32,208 nucleotides of DNA from an uncultured Treponema sp. GTDB lineage: Bacteria; Spirochaetota; Spirochaetia; Treponematales; Treponemataceae. The stretch is from NCBI GenBank assembly GCA_947166355.1, contig CAMVDX010000027.1, positions 1-32,208 on the forward strand, in the 5' to 3' direction. Each line of letters starts with the position of its first letter. Within the stretch, counting starts at the first letter, position 1. The notes beneath the pieces were generated by a model. That model was given only the letters and a program-made list of their open reading frames with translations, had not been told where the DNA came from and ran no database searches. Positions 1-6,121 of the stretch are shown here, piece after piece. Both the position numbers and the translations under genes were made by a program.

Positions 1-844
1 TCTCTCCAACCCAGCCAACTTTTACAGCCGCAATATGAAGTCCAAAATCCTGACCGCCAGTAAAACGATCGAATTCATCCGGCAGCTGATCCCGAGTTAG
101 AATCATAGATTCTTCAAACTTCTCGTAAACGCTTCCTTCAGGTTTTACCCAAACTCCGTCACGGAATCGGGCCCGCTGTTTTTCCGGCATGTTATCAAGG
201 ATGTCGCTTATGTAATCTTCATCAAGATTCTCAGCGTTATCCATCGGGTTCAGAACTTCACTTGCGTAAAGCTCCGGCTTGTTTAATTTTTCATCAGTCC
301 GAGGCTCAATCTTTCTGATGAAAACTTTGTAAGCCCAGTGCATAGGCGAACACGGGTTACAGTCATAAAAAAACTTATTCTTGCAGCCTTCAACCTTCAT
401 CGCCAAACGGCTGTAAGCAGTTGTTATAGCGGAGTAGGAGATCTGGCTCACTTCGTTGAAATAGATAGTCACATACTCGTGTCCAAGAATGCGGTCTACC
501 TGTTCCTTGTCGCCAAGTCCGCCAATCCAAATCTCGCTTCCGTTCCACAAGGTAATCAAACCATCGTGTACGTTTGCTTTATAATTTTTTGCACCAACAG
601 TTTTGTTCAGCCACGGAATCAAAGTTTCGTGAAGAACAGAACTCCTCGCATCCTTCGCCCTAAAGCGACAAATCAAATGGCGGCTACCCGGGTACCTACA
701 GGCACGAAAGATAATCGCCATTACAAGAACAGTAGTTTTACCAGAACGCGAACCGCCAAAAAGCAGAATGTGTTTTGCTCCAGAACTCAAAAGTTCCAGA
801 GCTTTTTTCTGCACCTTAGTCGGCTTAAAAACTTCTGTGGTCAT
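1..844 (-). CDS. Phage terminase large subunit (N-terminal part, cut by window edge)
   Basis: The frame stays open from an ATG at 844 to the left edge, giving 281 residues without a stop. Large terminases are the ATP-driven motors that package phage DNA and cut it with a C-terminal nuclease. Residues 30-38 read GGSRSGKTT, a phage-type Walker A. A hydrophobic strand ending in IYFNE near residue 125 sits where Walker B and the catalytic Glu are expected. A CNPCSP(x)HW segment typical of this family follows. The nuclease half lies beyond the window. The ATG overlaps the stop of the small-terminase gene by 4 nt (ATGA), the usual coupled arrangement. Family assignment is firm; the phage type is unknown. 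Confidence 0.9.
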   Translation of the reverse strand, partial: MTTEVFKPTKVQKKALELLSSGAKHILLFGGSRSGKTTVLVMAIIFRACRYPGSRHLICRFRAKDARSSVLHETLIPWLNKTVGAKNYKANVHDGLITLWNGSEIWIGGLGDKEQVDRILGHEYVTIYFNEVSQISYSAITTAYSRLAMKVEGCKNKFFYDCNPCSPMHWAYKVFIRKIEPRTDEKLNKPELYASEVLNPMDNAENLDEDYISDILDNMPEKQRARFRDGVWVKPEGSVYEKFEESMILTRDQLPDEFDRFTGGQDFGLHIAAVKVGWVGE

Positions 845-1371
845 AAGTCCTTAAATGAATCCACAAAGCTTATAGCAAGCTCGCCCTGTACCGGCTGCTT
901 TGCAGCTTCCTTGTCTGCACCCGTAATGAACGAGTCCAGTTTTGCAGAACGCTCAAGTAAATCCATCGCTCCGTCTGCATTCAAATCTTCCGGCTTCAAT
1001 GTCTTAATTCTTTTTTGAACAAGTTCATCAAAACCGTTCAACATTTCCATCTGGCGTTTACGGCGTTCCACACGTTCAGCCAGAATCTCTCTTTCAGTCT
1101 CCTTTGCAATGTAAGCATCGTATTCAGCAGCTCTTTCATTCCAGTGATAGAGCCTTGCATAACGTGCCCAGGAGCCATACTTCTTAGGCTCAATTCCGTG
1201 CATCTCCATACAGGCCTTAATACTTCGCTTATAGCCCATGGCACGAAAAAGACAGAAAGCCTTAAAAGCCTTGGGAGACTCATCGTCTAATTTTTTCTCC
1301 CAAGACTTTACCGGCTCACTGTTTTTATTAAGTTCACTGTCTGCGGTCTTAACAGTGTCCTTATCTCCCAC
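841..1371 (-). CDS. Phage terminase small subunit-like DNA-binding protein
   Basis: This 176-residue protein is rich in charged residues and directly precedes the large terminase, so it probably recognises phage DNA and loads the motor. The N-terminal third (FRAMGYKRSIKACMEMHGI...WARYARLYHWNERAAEYD) looks like the helix-turn-helix of small terminases. A long basic helix with ERVERRKRQ follows and is likely the oligomerisation region. The start is taken as the GTG at 1371 because a near-perfect AGGAGGTGAT Shine-Dalgarno lies 8 nt before it; the longer reading from GTG 1380 would start inside that site. The call rests on position plus architecture, not on a diagnostic motif. Confidence 0.75.
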   Translation of the reverse strand: MGDKDTVKTADSELNKNSEPVKSWEKKLDDESPKAFKAFCLFRAMGYKRSIKACMEMHGIEPKKYGSWARYARLYHWNERAAEYDAYIAKETEREILAERVERRKRQMEMLNGFDELVQKRIKTLKPEDLNADGAMDLLERSAKLDSFITGADKEAAKQPVQGELAISFVDSFKDL

Positions 1372-1395
1372 CTGTATCACCTCCTGCCTGATAGT

Positions 1396-1599
1396 CTATT
1401 TTTCCACGACCAAACTGGTCGTCCGTCTCTTAGTCAAATGCTCACAGAAACTTGTAGTGAGCTTTACCGGCTCTCCGCGAAACATCGTTATAGTCACAAC
1501 AATGTCTCCGTGCTGTTTTTCCAAAGCCGTGTGTTCAAGATATTTACTGGCTTCGTTCACAGCCTTTTTAATTTCAATCTCAGCTCTGCCATTACTCAT
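1396..1599 (-). CDS. Small hypothetical phage protein
   Basis: A 67-residue protein beginning MSNGRAEIEIKKAV. I do not recognise a family. It has an amphipathic helical first half and a beta-rich middle (DIVVTITMFRGEPVKLTTS). GGAGG at 1607-1611 is 7 nt from the ATG at 1599 but only 1 nt from the alternative GTG at 1605, so the ATG is preferred. It lies between the HTH gene and the small terminase and shares their transcript. A phage accessory role is inferred from position only. Confidence 0.6.
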   Translation of the reverse strand: MSNGRAEIEIKKAVNEASKYLEHTALEKQHGDIVVTITMFRGEPVKLTTSFCEHLTKRRTTSLVVEK

Positions 1600-1601
1600 A
1601 G

Positions 1602-1814
1602 TCACGCCTCCATTTTTGAATTGTCATAAGACACCATCGAACCAAGCCAGTTATATAAATCAGTTTTACGAAAAAGAATGTGTCTGGCATAATTCACATG
1701 CGGAATCTTATTCTCCCTGCAAAGCTTGTAAAGAAAGGCAGTGCTAAACTTCAAGTAAGCAGCAGCTTCTTCAACCGAAAGCAAATCTAAATTTTTATCT
1801 TCAGAGTCAGTCAT
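1602..1814 (-). CDS. Excisionase-type helix-turn-helix protein (HTH_17-like)
   Basis: This 70-residue protein contains the pattern LLSVEEAAAYLKFSTAFLYKL...IPHVNYARHILFRKTDLYNWL, the winged-HTH layout of MerR/excisionase-family DNA-binding proteins (HTH_17). Such proteins act as phage excisionases or small regulators. The ATG at 1814 has AAGGAG 5 nt upstream. It is the first gene of the minus-strand packaging cluster and follows a terminator-like hairpin. No integrase is visible in the window, so an excisionase role is not supported by context; a regulator of the packaging operon is equally possible. Confidence 0.75.
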   Translation of the reverse strand: MTDSEDKNLDLLSVEEAAAYLKFSTAFLYKLCRENKIPHVNYARHILFRKTDLYNWLGSMVSYDNSKMEA

Positions 1815-1836
1815 ACAAGCTCCTTTTTTGTGTTAA

Positions 1837-1868
1837 ATAAAAAAGCCATAACGCTTTTCGTTATGGCT
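1837..1868 (-). terminator. Intrinsic terminator or attenuator ahead of the phage HTH gene
   Basis: AGCCATAACG (1844-1853) pairs perfectly with CGTTATGGCT (1859-1868) around a 5-nt loop. On the minus strand it is followed by TTTTTTATTT, the form of a rho-independent terminator. It lies upstream of the HTH start rather than after a gene, so it either ends a transcript entering from the right or attenuates the packaging operon. Confidence 0.7.
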
Positions 1869-1921
1869 CAATAATAAATCCGCTTCACATTTCCTATGTG
1901 TTAATTTGTGCTATGCTTTCG

Positions 1922-1935
1922 TTAATTATAATTAA
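1922..1935 (-). promoter_or_regulatory. Perfect 14-bp palindrome containing a TATAAT box
   Basis: TTAATTATAATTAA is its own reverse complement and contains TATAAT on both strands. On the minus strand it sits about 110 nt before the phage HTH gene, with the terminator-like hairpin in between. It could be the -10 box of the packaging operon overlapped by an operator. No good -35 is visible at 17 nt, so the promoter call is weak. Confidence 0.35.
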
Positions 1936-1975
1936 GTATCTGCAAACATCTGTTAACCAAACGGAGATAATACAA

Positions 1976-2023
1976 GACCCCCACCTCTAATGGGTGAAAA
2001 ATCACCCGTTAGGGGTGAGGGTC
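1976..2023. repeat. Long inverted repeat (22-bp arms, 4-nt loop)
   Basis: Arms 1976-1997 and 2002-2023 pair along 22 positions with three mismatches, two of them G-U in a plus-strand RNA, around an AAAA loop. It is much more GC-rich than its surroundings and has no following T-run, so it is not a standard terminator. The 1815-2104 stretch otherwise holds no gene; TTTCAG(TAA) direct repeats occur at about 2055-2090. Confidence 0.7.
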
Positions 2024-2104
2024 GGAATCTTCAACCAAATTTTTTTCTCGAAACAGTTTCAGAAAGGATTTCAGTAACGATTTCAGTAAAAAAATAAATT
2101 ACTC

Positions 2105-2165
2105 AAAATCACTCAAAAGCAGTCAAAATAAATCAGTTGCATAAATCATTAAAATGTAATAATAT
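2105..2165 (+). promoter_or_regulatory. tRNA promoter with phased A-tracts
   Basis: TTGCAT (2137-2142), a 17-nt spacer and TAATAT (2160-2165) form a sigma-70-type promoter, with transcription expected to start near 2172, about 40 nt before the tRNA. Just upstream, CAAAA tracts recur every 10 bp (A-tracts 2105-2108, 2115-2118, 2125-2128). Such phasing bends DNA and resembles the upstream enhancers of stable-RNA promoters. Confidence 0.6.
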
Positions 2166-2212
2166 ACATACAGATAAAGTATAACTGATTGTTTTTGAGT
2201 TATACAAAGTCT

Positions 2213-2291
2213 GAGATTGTAGCTCAGCTGGATTAGAGCATCACCCTGCGGAGGTGGGGGTCGCACGTTCGAATCGTGTCAGTCTCAACCA
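2213..2291 (+). tRNA. tRNA-Arg (anticodon GCG)
   Basis: All arms fold. The acceptor is GAGATTG with CAGTCTC, the D-stem GCTC/GAGC, the anticodon stem TCACC/GGTGG with loop CTGCGGA (anticodon GCG, reading CGC/CGU Arg codons), and the T-arm GCACG-TTCGAAT-CGTGT. After the acceptor the sequence is AACCA, so CCA is encoded one base later than usual. An extra U(-1):A73 pair (2212 with 2287) would restore a normal discriminator plus CCA. A GCG anticodon is less common than ACG for this codon box in bacteria. Confidence 0.9.
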
Positions 2292-2292
2292 G

Positions 2293-2323
2293 AAAATCCC
2301 GATAAGATGTCGGGATTTTTTTT
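2293..2323 (+). terminator. Rho-independent terminator after the tRNA
   Basis: AAAATCCCGA (2293-2302) pairs with TCGGGATTTT (2310-2319) around a 7-nt loop, ending in a run of eight T. It lies directly after the tRNA 3' end and makes the tRNA a single-gene transcript. Confidence 0.9.
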
Positions 2324-2352
2324 ATTTAACAGTGAATTATTAAGAATACCTA

Positions 2353-2364
2353 ACACGATTCGAA
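2353..2364 (-). repeat. Inverted 12-bp copy of the tRNA T-arm
   Basis: ACACGATTCGAA is the exact reverse complement of TTCGAATCGTGT in the tRNA T-arm (2268-2279), 73 nt further on. It may be a scar of integration at the tRNA gene. Its inverted orientation does not fit a simple attL/attR pair, so this is only suggestive. Confidence 0.4.
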
Positions 2365-2481
2365 ACGGAGTGAGCGGCTTCAAAATTGCAAGTAGCGTAT
2401 TTTTCTTTGTAACTTTTATTTTATAATTAAATATGCCCCCCAAAGACCAGGTTTGGAAGCCAATACAGAATGTTACTCCTG

Positions 2482-2671
2482 TTATTTTATGATCATTCTT
2501 CTCATCAAAAGAGCATACAAAGGAACACCTTTCAATACACCATGATTTACATAATCAGACAAAGAGAAGCTAAAAGCAGCCTCAGGAGAATAAGTTTCGC
2601 ACTATTGTTTCAGACTTTTTGCCTGTAAGTTTATTGTCTTCAAGCAACACTTTTGCACTGAGGTTTGTCAT
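2482..2671 (-). pseudogene. Possible frameshifted gene remnant, unknown family
   Basis: From an ATG at 2671 the minus strand reads MTNLSAKVLLEDNK...ETIVRNL and then meets a stop after ...FS. Shifting one base at about 2585 continues as SPEAAFSFSLSDYVNH...LYALLMRR to a TAA at 2482. The two pieces join naturally and look protein-like, suggesting a gene broken by a single frameshift. I do not recognise the family. The remaining parts of 2327-2844 show no other gene; they hold only the leader palindrome and hairpin listed separately. Confidence 0.3.
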
Positions 2672-2744
2672 ACTGCATAAAAGGCCTGTGATTGCCTATT
2701 GTAAAAACTTATTCACTCCTCTGTCATTAGTTGTCATACCCCCT

Positions 2745-2767
2745 ATGTTATCTTAATTACATAACAT
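2745..2767. promoter_or_regulatory. Short palindrome upstream of the accessory operon
   Basis: ATGTTAT (2745-2751) and ATAACAT (2761-2767) are inverted copies 9 nt apart. A TTGTCA at 2731-2736 precedes them, with a weak TAATTA 17 nt later (2754-2759), so the palindrome would overlap a -10 element, as an operator might. The promoter itself is weak by eye. Confidence 0.3.
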
Positions 2768-2772
2768 TAAAA

Positions 2773-2815
2773 GTGGCAATGTTGCCTGTTACCTCCCAGC
2801 AGGCGGCATTGGCAC
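2773..2815 (+). promoter_or_regulatory. Strong leader hairpin of the MoxR-VWA operon
   Basis: GTGGCAATGTTGCCTG (2773-2788) pairs with CAGGCGGCATTGGCAC (2800-2815) over 16 positions with one mismatch and two G-U pairs, leaving an 11-nt loop. It is far more GC-rich than the flanks and ends 30 nt before the first gene. No clean T-run follows, so it is not an obvious terminator. It may be a leader element protecting or regulating the mRNA. Confidence 0.5.
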
Positions 2816-2844
2816 TATTTTCTCTGAAAAAGAGGCCAGTCGTT

Positions 2845-3519
2845 ATGATGAAAATTAATATGGTAATTGAAGACTTCTGGAGAAACTTGCTAAGAGAGTA
2901 TGAGTCAGAAGAAAACTGTTTTTGGGATTCTTCAAATCGCTATGAATATATTTCTAAAGACTCTGCGATTGATTTTATGGATAACCTTGCTATTGAAAAT
3001 AATATATCAAGCTTTGGTTTTAATGAGTCATTTGGAAAATTAAAATTCTTTTTTGACGTAAAAACAGGATGTGAAAGTGGATATGAGATAGCAATTGTCA
3101 TGAAGCCACATGAAAAAGAATGTTATTATATTCAGTTATATTTATATCTTGTTTATGAAAAAAGTAAACTTTGTATCTGTGAAAAATCAGGTCTTTTACT
3201 GGATGTCATAAATCAATTTATTACAAATTTCCAAAAAAACACTCTTCGTTTTTATTCAGAACTAAGAAGCTATCGTAAAAAAGTTCATAAGATACAAATG
3301 CTGAACGAAATAAACTCTAAAAATATAGAAAACTTTCTAAGAGATAATTTTAAGGATGTTCGAGTCACCTGGGATATCAAATGCTTTGATACAGGAAGAA
3401 CCTTCTCCCTAAAATTATATTATGAACAGGACTGCATTTTTGATGATTTTATCACAGATAAAAACTATGAAAGGAAAATCAATAAAATTCATGTGATGAC
3501 AAGGAGAAAATCATTATGA
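2845..3519 (+). CDS. Unrecognised protein, first gene of the MoxR-VWA operon
   Basis: A 224-residue protein starting MMKINMVIEDFWRN. I recognise no family. It mixes beta strands (KLKFFFDVKTG, YYIQLYLYLVYEK) with a long helix, then a second segment NEINSKNIENFLRDNF...RTFSLKLYY. This last part resembles, in layout, the C-terminal half of the protein at 4427-5029 (SEINQTTLKSYLDALC...), so the two may be distant relatives. The start at 2845 has AGAGG 9 nt upstream; a longer reading from 2731 would run through the leader hairpin and is unlikely. Its stop overlaps the next ATG (ATGA). Codons are strongly AT-rich compared with genes beyond 7443. Confidence 0.7.
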   Translation: MMKINMVIEDFWRNLLREYESEENCFWDSSNRYEYISKDSAIDFMDNLAIENNISSFGFNESFGKLKFFFDVKTGCESGYEIAIVMKPHEKECYYIQLYLYLVYEKSKLCICEKSGLLLDVINQFITNFQKNTLRFYSELRSYRKKVHKIQMLNEINSKNIENFLRDNFKDVRVTWDIKCFDTGRTFSLKLYYEQDCIFDDFITDKNYERKINKIHVMTRRKSL

Positions 3520-4064
3520 AAACAATAGAAGAGATTATCAGCAGCCTCAACAAAGAACAAATGCAGTTTGTGCTTACAAAACTGGCTGAAAATGATAATT
3601 ACAATCAAGACATAATCAGAAAATATTCAACCGGCAAAATAATCAGTTATGAGTATTTACAGAACAAGCTTCTTGGAATTCTTAATTCTGATATTGAATC
3701 AGATTTTTATAATTATTCCGAGGATGAAGAAGATGAAAGAGTTTATTCGGGCTATAGAATTAATGAAACTCTTCAAAATCTGATAAATGAGATTAAAGAA
3801 AACATCAGCGATCCAGAACAGGCAATAGAATTGCTGCAACTATTTTTTAATACTGACGAAGCGATTTGTAATAACTGTTTCTTTTATGATAATTCAATAA
3901 TAAGTACGTATAATGAAGCTGCTCAATTGTTCGTCAAATATGCAGATTCATATGAAAATAAAGAAAAACTAAAAGATATTCTTATAGATTTAATAAGTCA
4001 TGATAAATATGGTTGTCGCATGGAATTGCAAAAGATTCTGATGTTGTACCAGGATGCAGCATAA
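3516..4064 (+). CDS. Unrecognised helical acidic protein
   Basis: A 182-residue, mostly helical, acidic protein (MKTIEEIISSLNKEQMQFVL...). Leucine/isoleucine spacing suggests stacked helices; an acidic run (YSEDEEDER) lies near residue 70 and a CNNC near residue 118. No family is recognised. Its start overlaps the upstream stop by 4 nt, and AAGGAG lies 9 nt before it, so it is translationally coupled. An 85-nt AT-rich gap follows before the next gene. Helical solenoid-like proteins beside MoxR/VWA pairs often serve as adaptors, but that role is only an inference here. Confidence 0.75.
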   Translation: MKTIEEIISSLNKEQMQFVLTKLAENDNYNQDIIRKYSTGKIISYEYLQNKLLGILNSDIESDFYNYSEDEEDERVYSGYRINETLQNLINEIKENISDPEQAIELLQLFFNTDEAICNNCFFYDNSIISTYNEAAQLFVKYADSYENKEKLKDILIDLISHDKYGCRMELQKILMLYQDAA

Positions 4065-4149
4065 AAAAGAAAAATCATTTTTGCTCTGACACTACTTGGC
4101 ATACCTCTGAATTTATAATTAAACGTAAGATTGTTTTTGTGAGGTGGAT

Positions 4150-4413
4150 ATGTATAAAGACTATATGGCAGACAATGAAATTGAAGAACAGATTAAATGG
4201 TTCCAGAATAACTTGAAAAAAGATGATTTAGATCCTTCTGACAGATATTTTTACACCAGAGACTTAAAGCATTGTCAATTATTATTAAAAGAAAAGGATT
4301 TTCTTAAGCTTTTGCTGCTTGCAACAAAGATAAAAAAGAAGGATGAAAATGTAAAAAACACTTACACAATCCTGGAATCTGCTAAAGAAAAACCTGGAAG
4401 AGTATGTTTCTGA
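4150..4413 (+). CDS. Small helical protein, possibly the front part of a split gene
   Basis: An 87-residue charged helical protein (MYKDYMADNEIEEQIKWFQNN...). GAGG at 4141-4144 stands 5 nt before the ATG; GTG 4144 is an alternative but lies within that site. No family is recognised. Its last residues (EKPGRVCF) overlap a different open frame, 4355 onward, that runs without interruption into the next gene. C and D may therefore be one gene broken near the A-rich 4384-4392 stretch. Confidence 0.6.
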   Translation: MYKDYMADNEIEEQIKWFQNNLKKDDLDPSDRYFYTRDLKHCQLLLKEKDFLKLLLLATKIKKKDENVKNTYTILESAKEKPGRVCF

Positions 4414-4426
4414 AAATGACATTTCG

Positions 4427-5029
4427 ATGAAGATGGAGGATTATTATTCGTCTTGTGGCTCTTATACACGTACCTGTAAAAAAATAATTCATCTTGAAAA
4501 GAATAATCATCATTTTATAATAAAAAAGATAGTTGACGATAAAAACAAAACAATCGGCAAGTATGAGATGGTTTTTGACAAAGGATTTGATAGCCATGAT
4601 GCCATTTTTAATTGTTATTATTTTTTCGACTTTAAAGAATGGAAGGAGATTCTGTTTATTGTAAGGTGGTTCTTCTTACTGCCGAGTGATGAAAATATAG
4701 AACTTCTTAAAAATACCATTGAGAGAAAAAAAATTGAATGTGCTGCAATAAATAAAATTTCAGAAATTAATCAAACGACATTAAAAAGCTATCTTGATGC
4801 GCTCTGTGCAAAGTACAAAATCAAAAATTTTAAAATTGAAAATGACAATTTATTTTGTACTGTAAATTTCCACTTGCGTCCCTATTATAAACTTCAGATT
4901 AGAATCAAATATTCTGAACTCGCAATTCAATTAAAAGAGCTGGAAGGCATTCTTCAAAAAGCCCTTGAAATCAGTTCATCATCTCTTTATCCATCAGTCA
5001 TATTAAATCGCAATCTTGCAAATCTTTAG
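4427..5029 (+). CDS. Unrecognised protein, distant layout similarity to the 2845 gene
   Basis: A 200-residue basic protein (MKMEDYYSSCGSYTRTCKK...). No family is recognised. It contains aromatic-rich strands (FNCYYFFDF, FIVRWFFLL) and a C-terminal helix-strand-strand block (SEINQTTLKSYLDAL...LFCTVNFHLRPYYKLQIRI) like that of the first operon gene. No Shine-Dalgarno precedes ATG 4427 or 4433, and the frame is open upstream to 4355 with protein-like content (NLEEYVSENDIS). It may be read by coupling from the gene ending at 4413 or be the rear part of a frameshifted gene. Its stop is embedded in the Shine-Dalgarno of the ATPase gene. Confidence 0.65.
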   Translation: MKMEDYYSSCGSYTRTCKKIIHLEKNNHHFIIKKIVDDKNKTIGKYEMVFDKGFDSHDAIFNCYYFFDFKEWKEILFIVRWFFLLPSDENIELLKNTIERKKIECAAINKISEINQTTLKSYLDALCAKYKIKNFKIENDNLFCTVNFHLRPYYKLQIRIKYSELAIQLKELEGILQKALEISSSSLYPSVILNRNLANL

Positions 5030-5038
5030 GAGGATTTT

Positions 5039-6121
5039 ATGTCTATCAGAATTAATACAAAAGAACTTTTAGCAATTCTTGAAACAACCCCTGCAAATCA
5101 AAATATTATGCTTGTAGGAAAACACGGAATCGGAAAGTCTAAGATTCTTTCAGATTATTTTACGTCAAAAGGAAATAAAGTTGTTCCTCTTTTTCTGGGT
5201 CAGATGAGTGACCCCGGCGACCTTATAGGCTTGCTTCATAAAAATGATGCGACAGGGCTTACAGAATTTATGCCGCCATACTGGTTTCCAACAGATGACA
5301 CCCCGGTTGTATTGTTTTTGGATGAATTAAACCGTGCGCGTCCAGAAGTTTTACAGACAATAATGGATTTAGCGTTGAACAGAACTTTAGCTGGAAAATC
5401 TCTTCCCAAGGGAAGTCGTATTATAAGTGCCGTAAACAATGGCGAAGAGTATCAACTTACAGATTTAGATCCTGCATTAGTCAGCCGCTTTAATATTTAT
5501 GATTTCTGTCCTACCGCAAATGAATGGCTTTTATGGGCAGAAAAAAAGCAGCTTGATAAACGGGTAATAGAATTCATTTCGCAAAACCCTGACTATCTTG
5601 ATGGAGATGGAAGAGAAATAGAGGACGGAAGTCTGGAAAAATCTCCGGACAGAAGAGCCTGGGAAAGAGTATCGCAGATTATTTCTACCTTAAAAAGTGA
5701 AGAAATAAATGATACGCATAAAAAAATAATTGCCGGAATTGTGGGAACAAAAGCAACATCAAAGTTTTTTGAAAGCCTGAAAGCTTCAATAATGCTTTCA
5801 GCTATAGATATACTCACTAAAGATTTTGAATTATCAAAGCGGTTGCTTTCTAAATACATAACTCCGCAATTTGCTGTTCTGAATAATAATTTATTCAGAA
5901 CTCTCGAAACGGCTTCCTTTTCCGAAAAGCAAAAAGATCTTGCCGCTCAAAATCTTCAGGCATATTTTGATTTATTGAATCAACTGAAACAAAGAGAAGC
6001 AATGGCGCATTTTGCAAGTATTTTTTCAAAACCAGATTATCCGAACAGCCTGATGTTTATAATTCAAAATGCACCGGAGCTGTATTCAAAGCTTACAAAT
6101 TTTATTTCGGAGATAAGATGA
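5039..6121 (+). CDS. MoxR-family AAA+ ATPase
   Basis: A 360-residue AAA+ ATPase of the MoxR group, the class that partners with VWA proteins to remodel or activate target complexes (for example RavA/ViaA and NorQ/NorD). Visible motifs are Walker A GKHGIGKS (27-34), Walker B VVLFLDE (90-96), a sensor-1 Asn in AVNN (131-134) and an arginine-finger-like DPALVSRF (144-151). A helical C-terminal region follows. All catalytic motifs are intact. AGGAGG lies 5 nt before the ATG. Its stop overlaps the start of the VWA gene (ATGA), so the two are made together. The substrate of this particular pair is unknown. Confidence 0.92.
   Translation: MSIRINTKELLAILETTPANQNIMLVGKHGIGKSKILSDYFTSKGNKVVPLFLGQMSDPGDLIGLLHKNDATGLTEFMPPYWFPTDDTPVVLFLDELNRARPEVLQTIMDLALNRTLAGKSLPKGSRIISAVNNGEEYQLTDLDPALVSRFNIYDFCPTANEWLLWAEKKQLDKRVIEFISQNPDYLDGDGREIEDGSLEKSPDRRAWERVSQIISTLKSEEINDTHKKIIAGIVGTKATSKFFESLKASIMLSAIDILTKDFELSKRLLSKYITPQFAVLNNNLFRTLETASFSEKQKDLAAQNLQAYFDLLNQLKQREAMAHFASIFSKPDYPNSLMFIIQNAPELYSKLTNFISEIR

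Noticed and set aside
305..460. Active GGDEF cyclase domain in the EAL protein (residue positions)
   Set aside because: The signature reads EKSDF, so diguanylate cyclase activity is not supported; only the EAL half is intact.
338..1018. 226-residue plus-strand open frame at the left edge
   Set aside because: It lies opposite the terminase genes, which have strong motifs, and shows no protein-like pattern of its own.
1602..2291. Integrase or complete attachment site next to the tRNA
   Set aside because: No integrase gene is visible and no direct repeat of the tRNA 3' end was found, only a short inverted copy.
2731..2844. N-terminal extension of the first operon protein
   Set aside because: It would translate the leader palindrome and the GC-rich hairpin; the ATG at 2845 has a better ribosome site.
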